From assembly GCF_001311985.1 (NCBI RefSeq), contig NZ_BBCJ01000012.1, positions 1 to 64,000 of the forward strand: a stretch of 64,000 bases of DNA, read 5' to 3'. Of the stretch, positions 1 through 10,109 are shown one piece after another. The translations under genes were made by a program, and so were the position numbers. Within the stretch, counting starts at the first letter, position 1, and every line of letters begins with the position of its first letter. Source of the DNA: Geotalea toluenoxydans JCM 15764. Its GTDB lineage: Bacteria; Desulfobacterota; Desulfuromonadia; Geobacterales; Geobacteraceae. Below the pieces are notes generated by a model. It saw only the letters and a list, made by a program, of their open reading frames with translations, did no database searches and had not been told where the DNA came from.

Positions 1-13
1 TAGCAAGTGATGG

Positions 14-55
14 CAAAAAAAAGAAAAAAGGCCGGGGAATTTCCCCCGGCCTTTT
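14..55 (-). terminator. Rho-independent terminator downstream of pta
   Basis: A 12-bp perfect stem (26-37 pairing with 44-55, six-base loop) is followed on the minus strand by a long T-rich run (complement of the A run at 14-29). It lies about 90 bp beyond the pta stop codon, with the heptamer array in between. The A-rich and T-rich flanks would also let it work weakly in the other direction. Confidence 0.85.
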
Positions 56-63
56 CTGCTTGG

Positions 64-124
64 CCACCAACCACCAACCACCAACCACCAACCACCAACC
101 ACCAACCACCAACCACCAACCACC
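64..124. repeat. Heptamer tandem array CCACCAA, 8.7 copies
   Basis: Eight perfect back-to-back copies of CCACCAA plus five bases lie between the pta stop and its terminator. Read on the minus strand the unit is TTGGTGG, one base different from the TTGGTGA unit found at 6308, 33621 and 42630, so these arrays look like one family. Nothing separates the units, so this is not a CRISPR. Confidence 0.95.
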
Positions 125-142
125 TTTAACGCCGACCGCTTT

Positions 143-1144
143 TTATCCTTGTGCCTGAACAGCTGTGATTGCTGCGACATTCACTATGTCATCCACGGAG
201 CAGCCGCGTGAAAGATCGTTTACCGGCTTTGCAAGTCCTTGGATGACCGGTCCGATAGCTTCTGCCCCGGCAACACGTTCCACCAGCTTATAGGCGATAT
301 TCCCGGCATCCAGGTCGGGGAAGACCAGGACGTTGGCCTTACCGGCAACCGGGCTTCCTGGCGCCTTCTTTTCCCCGACTTTTGGCAGCAGGGCTGCATC
401 GGCTTGCAATTCCCCGTCGATCTGCAGTGATGGATCGATCCCCTTGGCGATTTCCAGAGCCTTGAGCACCTTGTCCACATCGGCATGGGCTGCGCTTCCC
501 TTGGTGGAGAAGGAGAGCATGGCAACGTGGGCGGGAACGTCGAGGAAGGATTTGCAGTTGCGGGCGGTGGCGACGGCTATTTCGGCCAGGGCCTGGGCAT
601 CCGGATTGGGATTGACGGCGCAGTCGGCAAAAAGGACGATGCCGTTTTCACCGAAGTCGGTATTTTTAGTAACCATGAGAAAAAATGAAGAGACGGTTTT
701 GATCCCCGGAGCCGTCCCAACTGTCTGAAATGCGGCCTTCAGCACATTGCCGGTGGTTCCGGTGGCACCGGCAACTTCACCTCCGGCGTCTCCCAGCCTG
801 ACCATCATGCCGGCATAGTACAGGTAATCCTTTGCCGTGAGAAGGTTACGGGCCTCTTCCCTGGTCAATCCCTTGCTTTTCCGCAGTTCCACCAGTGCAT
901 TGATGTAGGCTTCTAATTTTGGCGAGGTTGCCGGATCGAGGATCTCCACTCCCGCAAGATTGACCCCTTTGTTCTGGGCAGCGGCGGAAACCTCCGTCTG
1001 ATTACCAAGGATGATTATTTTGGCCAAACCTTGTTCCACTATTTTCTGAGCGGCAAAAAGCATCCTCTCGTCATAACTTTCAGGTAGCACGACAGTTTGC
1101 AGGTTTTTTTTGGCTTTGGCCTTGATCTGCTCCATTAAGTGCAT
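143..1144 (-). CDS. pta: Phosphate acetyltransferase
   Basis: 333 aa, the length of the short single-domain PTA family. It interconverts acetyl-CoA and acetyl phosphate in the cytoplasm; in acetate-using Geobacter it works with acetate kinase to activate acetate. The start is the ATG at 1144, preceded by GGGAGG seven bases upstream. An open frame continues 106 codons further 5' but crosses the moaC terminator and has no family-like sequence. Typical features include the N-terminal 'VVLPES.DERML' segment, a central '[11 protein letters not shown]' segment and the C-terminal '[14 protein letters not shown]' motif. The gene is intact and appears to be transcribed alone: a terminator precedes it (moaC) and another follows it. 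Confidence 0.95.
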   Translation of the reverse strand: MHLMEQIKAKAKKNLQTVVLPESYDERMLFAAQKIVEQGLAKIIILGNQTEVSAAAQNKGVNLAGVEILDPATSPKLEAYINALVELRKSKGLTREEARNLLTAKDYLYYAGMMVRLGDAGGEVAGATGTTGNVLKAAFQTVGTAPGIKTVSSFFLMVTKNTDFGENGIVLFADCAVNPNPDAQALAEIAVATARNCKSFLDVPAHVAMLSFSTKGSAAHADVDKVLKALEIAKGIDPSLQIDGELQADAALLPKVGEKKAPGSPVAGKANVLVFPDLDAGNIAYKLVERVAGAEAIGPVIQGLAKPVNDLSRGCSVDDIVNVAAITAVQAQG

Positions 1145-1189
1145 AATTTCCTCCCATTTAATATTTAGAACAAGATTTGATTTTATACC

Positions 1190-1204
1190 GCAAGCTTTAG
1201 GCCT
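1190..1204 (-). promoter_or_regulatory. Possible sigma-54 promoter for pta
   Basis: On the minus strand the sequence reads GGCCTAAAGCTTGC, giving GG and GC dinucleotides with the ten-base spacing required at -24/-12, and TTGC at the -12 element. The -24 element matches the consensus less well (GGCC instead of GGCAC). It lies about 45 bp upstream of the pta start. Confidence 0.3.
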
Positions 1205-1229
1205 GGTCAATAAAAAAAGTGGCTCTAAA

Positions 1230-1270
1230 ATTAAAAACCCTCTGCCAAGCAATTGATGGTAGAGGGTTTT
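1230..1270 (-). terminator. Terminator downstream of moaC
   Basis: A 13-bp stem (1234-1246 with 1258-1270, one G-T pair) precedes a T-rich tract on the minus strand. It closes the tupB-tupC-moeA-moaC operon and separates it from pta. Confidence 0.85.
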
Positions 1271-1292
1271 ATCTGGAAAGTGGGGTAGCAGT

Positions 1293-1787
1293 TCAGGCAG
1301 AATCGGACGATTTATTTTGCTGTTTACGATAGGTGCCGCTCTTCCCACCCTCCTTGTAAAGAAGAGTGATCTCGCCAATGGAAATTCCCTTGTCTGCCCC
1401 TTTGCACATGTCATAGATGGCAAGCGCTGCCAGGGAAGCCGAAACCATCGCCTCCATCTCAACCCCTGTACGCTCCAGCGCCCGGACCGTGGCCTCTATG
1501 GTTATAGTCCCTGTCTCCACGTCGGTCTCAAATTCAATGGCGGCGTGATGGATGGCAAGGGGATGGGATAAGGGGATCAGTTCCGGGGTCTTCTTGGCGG
1601 CAGTGATCCCTGCCAGTCGGGCAACGGCGAAGACATCCCCCTTGCTGATTCTTCCTTCGATAATGGCAGACAGGGTTTCTTTTTTCAGAAAAACCGTTGC
1701 CGCAGCAACAGCCGTGCGCAGGGTCGGTTGTTTGCCGCTGACATCGACCATGATTGCCTGGCCCCGGTCGTCAAAGTGGTTGAACAT
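1293..1787 (-). CDS. moaC: Cyclic pyranopterin monophosphate synthase MoaC
   Basis: 164 aa, a normal MoaC length. With MoaA it converts GTP to cyclic pyranopterin monophosphate, the first step of molybdopterin synthesis. Family motifs are clear: 'MVDVSGK' near the N-terminus, 'ELIPLSHPL' around residue 75, 'ERTGVEMEA' near residue 110 and 'IYDMCKG'. The start ATG follows AGGTGA. It is the last gene of the minus-strand tup-moe-moa operon, 13 bases after moeA. The gene is intact. Confidence 0.96.
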   Translation of the reverse strand: MFNHFDDRGQAIMVDVSGKQPTLRTAVAAATVFLKKETLSAIIEGRISKGDVFAVARLAGITAAKKTPELIPLSHPLAIHHAAIEFETDVETGTITIEATVRALERTGVEMEAMVSASLAALAIYDMCKGADKGISIGEITLLYKEGGKSGTYRKQQNKSSDSA

Positions 1788-1800
1788 TGATCACCTCGCT

Positions 1801-3014
1801 TTATGCTTCTTCCATTTCGAAATTGTGGTTAAGGATATGCACGTCAATCTGTTCACCGGCAGCGAACACCGATTTATCGGCTGGCAGCAGGGCCAGTCCG
1901 TCCGCCTGAATCATTGTTCTGACGATGCCGGTTTCCTGGTTGCCGCTACTGGTTGCCAGGTAGCCATCCTTTCCTTTCCCGAGGGTGACGCGAAGGAAAT
2001 GCAGCCGCCCGGGTTTCTTGCGGATCTCTTCCGTCAGCGTTGCCTTGTATGTGGGGGCGATAATCCTCGTTCTCCCCATCATCTTCAAAAGCGCAGGTTT
2101 TACCAGTCTTCGAAGGTAATCATGGTCGACACAGGATTGCCGGGGAGAGAGAAGACGGGGATATTGTCTTTCATGGCGAAGGCGGTGGGGCGCCCCGGCT
2201 TGATGTCAACCTTCCAGAATAGTTGCCGCACCCCCAGTTCGGTTAGGACCTCCCGCACCAGGTCGCGATCGCCGGCGGAAACGCCTGCAGATGTCAATAG
2301 CACATCCGCTTGTAGTCCCTGGCTGAGGAGATGCAGATGGCTTTCCCTGTTATCCCTGGCGATGCCGATGATGACCGGTTCTCCGCCGATTTCCCTGACG
2401 GCCGCCGCCAGTGATAAAGCATTGCTGTTGATGATTTGCCCTTGTCCAATCTGTCCCCCCAGTTCAACCAGTTCATCCCCGGTCGAAACTATGGCAACTC
2501 TGAGTCTGCGGAAAACAGGCACCAGGGCAGCGCCCAGAGATGCAAGCATGTTGATGCCCGACGAAGTAATTGCTGTGCCGGCTGCCAGGACCTTGTCTCC
2601 AGCCTTGATATCCTCGCCGGCAAAGCGGATATGCTGCCTTTTCTTTACCTGCTCCAGTATCTTTACCGAATCAGTTCCTTCGACGGTTTCCTCGACCGGC
2701 ACTACTGCATCGGCTCCGGGAGGGATTGGGGCGCCGGTCATGATCTTTATGGCACAGCCCGGTTCCACGGCAGCAGTGGCTATGGCTCCGGCAGGAATAT
2801 ATCCGGTGACCCTGAGCGTTGCCGGTCCTTGGCAGTCTTCGGCCCGGACGGCAAAACCATCCATGGCCGAGTTGTTCCAAGGGGGCATGTCCCATGGGGC
2901 GGCCATATCCTCGGCGAGAGTCCGGCCTATCGCATCAAGGAGGGCAACACGCTCCATGTTTGTGGTTGCAACATTGTCAAGAATGATTTTCCTGGCTTCA
3001 GTGAAGGTGGGCAT
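1801..3014 (-). CDS. moeA: Molybdopterin molybdenumtransferase MoeA (one-base frameshift)
   Basis: About 404 aa once a one-base loss near 2102 is restored. MoeA inserts molybdate or tungstate into adenylylated molybdopterin. Visible features are the N-terminal 'EARKIIL', 'MPPWNNSAMDGFAV', the central MoCF-biosynthesis domain with 'VAIVSTGDELVE' and 'GVSAGDRDLV', and 'PVFSLPGNPVS'. Reading stops at 'TFEDW' around 2100 and resumes one frame over with 'VKPALLKMMGR', followed by the C-terminal beta domain. The start is the ATG at 3014 ('MPTFTEAR'), with GAGGT upstream; a 13-codon longer start is less likely. It lies in the riboswitch-controlled operon between tupC and moaC. I regard the break as a sequence error. 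Confidence 0.92.
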
Positions 3015-3076
3015 GGAGTTTACCTCGTCTGGCTTCTTAAGATTTTGAAACAAAAGCCTCTACTGCAAGAGAAGAG

Positions 3077-3759
3077 TTATGCAGCCGTAAGGCAATTAAC
3101 CTGCGGTGAGCCTGCCAGCTTTCCCTGGACGAGGTGAATGCTTTCGGCAAAGAGCAGAGGCTCCCGCGAAGGTTCATGGGTTGCCATGATCACCGTCGTT
3201 CCTCCTTGGGGGAGGGAAGCCAGTATGCTTTCCATCATTTCCGCAGTCTTCCTGTCGACGCTGCTAAACGGCTCATCGAGCAGCAGCACCAGCGGTTTCA
3301 ATATCAGGGCCCTTGCCATTGCCACCCGCTGTGCTTCACCCCCGGAGAGGTCCTGAACCGGCCTCGCCTGAAAGCCACTCAGTCCGACCGAGTCGAGGGC
3401 TTCATCAACCAGCTGCTGTTGCAGCCCATGGGGTATCTTGCGGGCATTGAGTCCATAAGCCACATTGGCAAAGACGGTCCCGGCAAAAAGATACGGGGAT
3501 TGATGGAGCAGGGTCACTTTTTGTCTGCAGGCAAGCAAGGTGCGGCTTTTCCAATCAACCCCGTGCCCCTCGAAAGAGATATCTCCCGAAGTGGGTGGCG
3601 AAAGAAAAGCAGGATGTTCAGCAGTGTGCTTTTGCCGGCTCCGTTCTGACCGGTCAACAGATAACAGCGCCCTTGATGGATATCCAGGTGCTCCAGGTCA
3701 AGTACGATGTTATTCCTGTAGAACTTACGAATCGATCGCAAAGTGAAGAGCGTGGTCAT
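3077..3759 (-). CDS. tupC: Tungstate ABC transporter ATP-binding protein (one-base frameshift)
   Basis: About 227 aa after restoring a one-base loss near 3606. It powers tungstate (or molybdate) import together with TupB. It has Walker A 'GQNGAGKST' near residue 38, Q-loop 'LLHQSPYLF', signature 'LSGGEAQRVA', Walker B '[10 protein letters not shown]' and the H-loop 'ATHEP'. The break falls between 'LLNIL' and 'SPPTSGDISF'. It starts three bases after tupB ends, so the two are translationally close. Assignment to tungstate rather than molybdate rests on the small TupB-type permease and the Moco/Tuco-type leader. No substrate-binding protein (tupA) is present in this window. Confidence 0.85.
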
Positions 3760-3762
3760 GGT

Positions 3763-4452
3763 TTACCTCTGTTGCTGAAGAATGTTCAGTGCCAGGTTGA
3801 CGAGAAAGGCCACCGCCAGGAGAACAATCCCCAATGCCAGTCCGAAGGCGAATTCTCCCTTGCTGGTTTCCATGGCAATGGCAGTGGTCATGGTACGGGT
3901 ATAACCGCGAATGTTTCCTCCGAGCATCATGGCAGCGCCTACCTCGGCGATGACCCTTCCAAAGCCGGCAATGACGGCCGCCATCACGCCATACCGCTCT
4001 TCACGTACCAGCTGCAGGACCCCTTGCAAAGGGCCAGCTCCCAAAGTGAGAGCCGTGGGAAGGATCCGCTTGTCGGCGCCTTCGATGGTACTGAGGGTAT
4101 AATTGGTAATGATGGGGATGGCCAGAAGTGTCTGTCCCAAAACCATCGCTTTTGGTGTAAAAAGAAGCCCCAACTGCCCAAGAGGCCCTTGGCGGCTTAT
4201 CATGCCATAGACCACCAGTCCCACAACAACTGTAGGTAGGGCCATCAGCGTGTTAAGCGTTGTCGTCAGGGCTCCTTTCAGCGGAAATGTGCCGATGCCG
4301 ATAGTAATACCGGCAGGGATGCCGATGACCGATGCAAAAAGCGTTGACCATATGGATACGTAGATGGAAGTCCAGACGGTCGTATAGACCTCCCTGTCCA
4401 TGGACATGATGAGGCTGAAAGCTGTCTGCAGTGATTCGGAAAAAAACCCCAC
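3763..4452 (-). CDS. tupB: Tungstate ABC transporter permease
   Basis: 229 aa with five to six hydrophobic segments and the permease EAA-like region ('FGRVIAEVGAAMMLGGNIRG') near residue 165. Length and sequence fit the TupB/WtpB permease type, which imports tungstate across the inner membrane. It is the first gene of the minus-strand operon and is directly preceded by the Moco-type riboswitch leader. The expected periplasmic binding protein gene is absent upstream, where the riboswitch and the divergent moaA lie instead, so TupA must be encoded elsewhere. Confidence 0.88.
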   Translation of the reverse strand: MGFFSESLQTAFSLIMSMDREVYTTVWTSIYVSIWSTLFASVIGIPAGITIGIGTFPLKGALTTTLNTLMALPTVVVGLVVYGMISRQGPLGQLGLLFTPKAMVLGQTLLAIPIITNYTLSTIEGADKRILPTALTLGAGPLQGVLQLVREERYGVMAAVIAGFGRVIAEVGAAMMLGGNIRGYTRTMTTAIAMETSKGEFAFGLALGIVLLAVAFLVNLALNILQQQR

Positions 4453-4542
4453 CTTAGTTTATCCTCTCCTGTGGATACTGAATGTGCTTAAGGTCCTCCT
4501 TTGCCAGCGACATTGAAGGCTCCTTACCCTGTCTTCCGAAAT

Positions 4543-4574
4543 AAAAAAGGTCCCTTTCTTGATGGAAAGAGACC
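4543..4574 (-). terminator. Attenuator terminator of the Moco-type riboswitch
   Basis: On the minus strand a ten-pair stem (4565-4574 with 4549-4558, one G-T pair) is followed by six T residues. It lies between the riboswitch aptamer and tupB, the position expected for a transcription-terminating expression platform. Confidence 0.8.
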
Positions 4575-4600
4575 CCGCGGGTAACGGTTTTTTATGCCGT

Positions 4601-4715
4601 TCGGTGACTCTCCTTTCCAAAAGGGAGGCGCTGCCGTTTCCAGCAGGACCCAATGGTCGGTTGCCATGGAATGACAGCTTTGTCATCCCCGGTAGGCAAT
4701 TGCGACTCGGAGATT
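4601..4715 (-). ncRNA. Moco/Tuco-type riboswitch aptamer upstream of tupB
   Basis: The minus-strand leader closely follows the molybdenum-cofactor RNA motif. It has CTCCGAG at the 5' side, ACCGGGG then GACAA, a GAAA-capped stem (CTGCT-GGAAA-CGGCAG) and the hallmark GCCTCCC followed by TTGGAAAGG, as in the E. coli moaA leader. The family senses Moco or its tungsten analogue and controls moa/mod/tup genes. Here it precedes tupB-tupC-moeA-moaC and is followed at once by an intrinsic terminator, so ligand binding probably decides termination. Whether it is the Moco or the shorter Tuco form cannot be settled by eye. Confidence 0.82.
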
Positions 4716-4818
4716 TAGTTTTAAAACGGTGTTTTTGTTTAATTCAAGTGTTTGTGGTTGCTAAAAGCCTTGCTGCACAGCGCCCATGTGTTAATTTCTT
4801 AATGCATGTATAAAATAC

Positions 4819-4853
4819 CACAAAATTTTAAAATTTGTGATATTTTTTATCAC
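4819..4853. promoter_or_regulatory. Two palindromes in the tupB-moaA divergent region
   Basis: A near-perfect 21-bp palindrome (4819-4839, CACAAAATTTT...) abuts an exact inverted repeat GTGATA-N5-TATCAC (4837-4853), about 35 bp upstream of the moaA start. The position suggests an operator for moaA. The bound protein is unknown; the arms are not a ModE consensus. Confidence 0.45.
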
Positions 4854-4888
4854 GGCATTTTGCTAGTTAAAAATAATTGGTGGAGTCA

Positions 4889-5868
4889 ATGAAACTACTT
4901 GATACCCATGGCCGTCATATAAACTATCTTCGCCTTTCCGTGACCGACCGCTGCAACTTGCGCTGCAGTTATTGCATGCCTGAGCAGGGGATCGAAAAGC
5001 TTTGCCATGACGACATTCTCACTTACGAAGACCTTGTCTGTGTTGCGCGGCAAGCGGTTGCCATCGGCATAGAAAAAATTCGCATCACCGGTGGCGAGCC
5101 GCTGGTGCGCAGAGATATCATCCGGTTTTTAAAGGAACTGTCCGCTGTGCCAGGCCTGAAGCAACTGGTGCTGACCACCAACGGCTTGTTACTGGCGGAA
5201 ATGGCTGAGGATCTGTTTAAGGCTGGAGTCCAGCGGCTTAATATCAGCTTGGATTCCCTGAAGGAGCAGACTTTTGCCCACATTACCCGCGGTGGTGACG
5301 TGCACAGGTCCTGAGAGGATTGGACGCAGCTGAAGCAGCCGGTTTTCCACCCCATAAGATCAACATGGTGGTGATGCGTGGCATCAATGACGAAGAGGTG
5401 CTTGATTTTGCGGCCATGACCTTGGATCGCCCCTATGCTGTACGTTTTATCGAATACATGCCGACCTTGCAGGCTGATAACTGGCGAAACCTGTCGGTTT
5501 CCGGAAGTGAGATTTTAGAGAGGATCGGCAAGAGATATGAGTTGCTCCCTTACGGCAGTCAGGAACTGGCTGGGCCGTCACGTAACTTCAAGATCAAAGG
5601 GTCTGCAGGCTCCATCGGCATCATCACCCCTATTTCAGGGCATTTCTGTAGCGACTGCAACCGCATCAGGGTTACTTCTGCCGGAATGGCCAAGGGCTGC
5701 CTGCTGTCCGGGGATGGTATGGATCTTAAGCCGCTTCTGAGACTGGGCGACGAGAAACGGCTGCGGGAGGCGTTACGACAGATTGTTGCCGGCAAGCCGG
5801 ACCGGCATGGCCTGGATGATAACAACAAGGAATTGCAGCCCTTCGCCATGTCAAGGGTCGGGGGCTAG
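4889..5868 (+). CDS. moaA: GTP 3',8-cyclase MoaA (one-base frameshift)
   Basis: About 326 aa after restoring a G lost near 5307 (GGG read as GG). MoaA is a radical-SAM enzyme that cyclises GTP in molybdopterin synthesis. The N-terminal cluster motif 'CNLRCSYC' is near residue 23, 'ITGGEPLVRRD' follows, and the C-terminal second cluster is shown by 'GHFCSDCNRIR' and the later Cys in 'AKGCLL'. The break falls between 'GDVHR' and 'LRGLDAAEAAGF'. The start ATG at 4889 has GGTGGAG five bases upstream. It is followed after eight bases by the MOSC gene, probably in one transcript divergent from the tup operon. Confidence 0.94.
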
Positions 5869-5876
5869 GAAAGGAT

Positions 5877-6326
5877 ATGAAAGATATGTCGGCAAAGGTA
5901 CTAGCAGTATGCATCAGTGAGAAAAAAGGGGAGCGGAAGACCCCGGTTGCTTCGGTGGAGTTGAAGGAGAATCATGGCATCATCGGCGACGCCCATGCCG
6001 GTGATTGGCACCGTCAGGTGAGCCTTTTGGCCATGGAGAGCATCCGCAAGATGCAGGCGCTGGGCCTTTCCGTGGACACGGGGGATTTTGCCGAGAACAT
6101 AACAACCGAAGGGATAGAGTTGGTCTCTTTGCCCATCGGCACCAGGCTCAGCATCGGACCGACCGAAATGGAAGTTACCCAGATCGGCAAAGAGTGCCAT
6201 ACCCGCTGTGCCATCTATTACCAGGCTGGTGACTGTGTCATGCCCAAGGAAGGGATTTTTGCCAAGGTCCTCAAAGGGGGAACTGTCAAGCCGGGAGACG
6301 TGGTTGCGGTGATTGGTGATTGGTGA
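5877..6326 (+). CDS. MOSC-domain protein
   Basis: 149 aa, essentially one MOSC domain: 'NHGIIGDAHAG' near residue 30 and the conserved Cys in 'IGKECHTRCAIY' near residue 105. MOSC domains bind molybdopterin or carry sulfur for it; Geobacter and clostridia often place such a gene in moa operons. It starts eight bases after moaA, with GGAAAGG upstream. The last codons and the stop (…VIGDW) are encoded by the GGTGATT repeat array at 6308-6333, so its C-terminus depends on that array's copy number. The precise reaction is unknown. Confidence 0.82.
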   Translation: MKDMSAKVLAVCISEKKGERKTPVASVELKENHGIIGDAHAGDWHRQVSLLAMESIRKMQALGLSVDTGDFAENITTEGIELVSLPIGTRLSIGPTEMEVTQIGKECHTRCAIYYQAGDCVMPKEGIFAKVLKGGTVKPGDVVAVIGDW

Positions 6327-6333
6327 TTGGTGA
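6308..6333. repeat. Heptamer array GGTGATT, 3.7 copies
   Basis: Three perfect GGTGATT units plus GGTGA. The stop codon of the MOSC gene (6324-6326) lies inside the third unit. Confidence 0.9.
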
Positions 6334-6342
6334 GGCGATCAT

Positions 6343-8411
<2,069 letters not shown>

Positions 8412-8414
8412 TGG

Positions 8415-9797
8415 TTACTCTCCTTCGGGCTTCAGCCCGAATTCCGCAATCTTGCGGTCGAGGGTCTTGCGGGAAATACCGAGAATTTCGGCGGTCCTGC
8501 TCTTATGAAAGCCGGTCCGCGCCAGCGTCTGCCGGATGTGCTCCCGTTCCACATTCTCCAGGGAGACCAGCTGGTCGGGCGGCGGGGCAGATGCCGGCCC
8601 AGTTGCAGCGGTCGAGGCCACAGTTCTCTTCCACATGGGCAGGTGGTCGGTGGTGACTACGCCGCTGCGGGCCAGTATCACTGCCCGCTCGACGACGTTT
8701 TCCAACTCCCGGATATTGCCCGGCCAGCTATAGCCCAGCATCAGGTCCAGCGCTTCCCTGGTGAAGCGGTCGACCTCCTTGTTCATGCGCTGGTTGTACT
8801 TTCTCAGGAAATGGCGGGCCAGGGGCTCGATGTCCTCTTTTCTCTCCCTGAGCGGCGGCAGGGGTATGGAGATGACATTCAGCCGGTAATAGAGGTCCTC
8901 CCGGAACCTTCCCTCGGCCACCTCCTTCTCCAGGTTTTTGTTAGTGGCGGCAACGAAGCGGATGTCCACCTTCTTCGCCCTGGTCGCTCCCACCGGAATG
9001 AAATCTCCCTCCTGGATCACCCTGAGCAGCTTGGCCTGCAGCATCAGGCTCATGTCACCAATCTCGTCCATGAAGAGGGTGCCGCTGTCCGCCTCTTCCA
9101 GAAGCCCTTTCTGGTTGGTGGTGGCGCCGGTGAAGGCGCCGCGCACATGGCCGAAGAGTTGCGATTCCAGGAGCGTATCGGACAGGGCGGCGCAGTTGAT
9201 GGAAAGAATACGCCGTCCCCTGCGCTTGCTGTGCCGGTGAATGGCGCCGGCAATGAGTTCCTTTCCCGTCCCCGATTCGCCGAGGATGAGGATGTTTGCC
9301 TCGCTGGCCGCTACCTCCAGGGTCAACTCGTAGACTTCGCGGAAGCGGTCGCTGGCAAAGACGATGGCATCCGTCAGGGTCACCTTTCCCAGTTCCTCCT
9401 TAAGCTGCTGGTTTTCCTTGCGCAGGAGTTCCCGTTCCAGAACATTCTCCAGCACTCCTAGGATTTTTTCCTTCGGAAAGGGCTTGGTTACATAATCGTA
9501 GGCCCCCAGTTTCATTGCCTCCACAGCAGCATCGATGGTGCCGAAGGCGGTCATGATGACTACCGGCAGCCCCGGACAGACCTTTTTTGCGTTCTGTAAG
9601 ACCTGGAGCCCATCCATGTCAGGCATTTTCACGTCCTGCAGCAACAGGTCGGCATTGGCGCCTTGCTGCAGCCGGGCAAGGAGCATCTTTCCGGAGGTGA
9701 ACGTTTCAACGACCAACCCCTGAGACTCAAGGAGCTTTTTCATATATTTGAGGATGCCCTCTTCGTCATCGCAGATGAGTATTCTTGTCTCTGACAT
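8415..9797 (-). CDS. NtrC-family sigma-54-dependent response regulator
   Basis: 460 aa and intact. The receiver domain (1-120) has acidic 'CDDEEG' and phospho-acceptor Asp in 'LLLQDVKMPDMDG'. The AAA+ domain has Walker A 'GESGTGKE', the sigma-54 contact loop 'GAFTGA', Walker B 'TLFMDEIGDM' and the arginine-finger region. The C-terminal Fis-type helix-turn-helix ('HKSRTAEILGISRKTLDRKI') binds DNA. I place the start at the ATG at 9797 ('MSETRILICDDEE'); longer openings lack family sequence. It activates RNA polymerase with RpoN. It is divergent from fdnG, whose promoter is sigma-54 type, and two matching 12-bp sites lie between them, so it probably controls formate dehydrogenase 1. Confidence 0.93.
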   Translation of the reverse strand: MSETRILICDDEEGILKYMKKLLESQGLVVETFTSGKMLLARLQQGANADLLLQDVKMPDMDGLQVLQNAKKVCPGLPVVIMTAFGTIDAAVEAMKLGAYDYVTKPFPKEKILGVLENVLERELLRKENQQLKEELGKVTLTDAIVFASDRFREVYELTLEVAASEANILILGESGTGKELIAGAIHRHSKRRGRRILSINCAALSDTLLESQLFGHVRGAFTGATTNQKGLLEEADSGTLFMDEIGDMSLMLQAKLLRVIQEGDFIPVGATRAKKVDIRFVAATNKNLEKEVAEGRFREDLYYRLNVISIPLPPLRERKEDIEPLARHFLRKYNQRMNKEVDRFTREALDLMLGYSWPGNIRELENVVERAVILARSGVVTTDHLPMWKRTVASTAATGPASAPPPDQLVSLENVEREHIRQTLARTGFHKSRTAEILGISRKTLDRKIAEFGLKPEGE

Positions 9798-9814
9798 GCA
9801 GTTGCACTCCATAT

Positions 9815-9860
9815 CCCCCTCAATTCCCCCTGCTCTGTAGGGAGGGGGGGCGAGGGGGGT
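9815..9860. repeat. C-rich/G-rich intergenic repeat
   Basis: An imperfect inverted element of CCCCC and GGGGGG blocks around CTCTGTAGGG. It resembles the other 'ccctc/gaggg' elements at about 14000, 15350, 45700, 50455 and 59395. Confidence 0.5.
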
Positions 9861-9872
9861 GAAATATTGTGT

Positions 9873-9995
9873 CAAAATGATACATGAGATGGACAGAACA
9901 GCGCAAGACAACTTTTCTTCCCGCTACCGATGTTCTTCCCGACATAACAAAAAAAGGCGGTATTCCAGCTGCTTGAACTCCTTTGTATCATTTTG
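9873..9995. promoter_or_regulatory. Paired putative enhancer sites for the NtrC-type regulator
   Basis: The 12-mer TGTATCATTTTG occurs at 9984-9995 on the plus strand and exactly at 9873-9884 on the minus strand, 111 bp apart. Both copies continue with AC-rich sequence (TGACAC and TAAACG). They lie upstream of the sigma-54 promoter of fdnG and next to the regulator's own start, as expected for upstream activating sequences. Assignment to this regulator is inference. Confidence 0.6.
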
Positions 9996-10012
9996 TAAAC
10001 GTGTAAACGTAT

Positions 10013-10028
10013 TGGCACGGCTGTTGCC
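10013..10028 (+). promoter_or_regulatory. Sigma-54 (-24/-12) promoter of formate dehydrogenase 1
   Basis: The sequence TGGCACGGCTGTTGCC matches the RpoN consensus TGGCACG-N4-TTGC at every defined position, with GG and GC twelve bases apart. It lies about 80 bp upstream of the fdnG start and downstream of two putative enhancer sites. Confidence 0.88.
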
Positions 10029-10109
10029 GTATACGGCTCGGTTGAAGCCACATTTGTTTACAGAACGCAGAACGTCTTGCACGTTTACCTATCATGGAAG
10101 GGAGCACAT

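Noticed and set aside
64-124. CRISPR array
   Set aside because: Units are contiguous 7-mers without spacers, and no cas genes are present.
1145-1462. 106-residue N-terminal extension of pta
   Set aside because: It crosses the moaC terminator, lacks family similarity, and the ATG at 1144 has a good ribosome site.
2100-5320. moeA, tupC and moaA as pseudogenes
   Set aside because: Each needs only one added base and then shows full family sequence. The same error type recurs across essential and accessory genes alike, so sequence error is simpler than decay.
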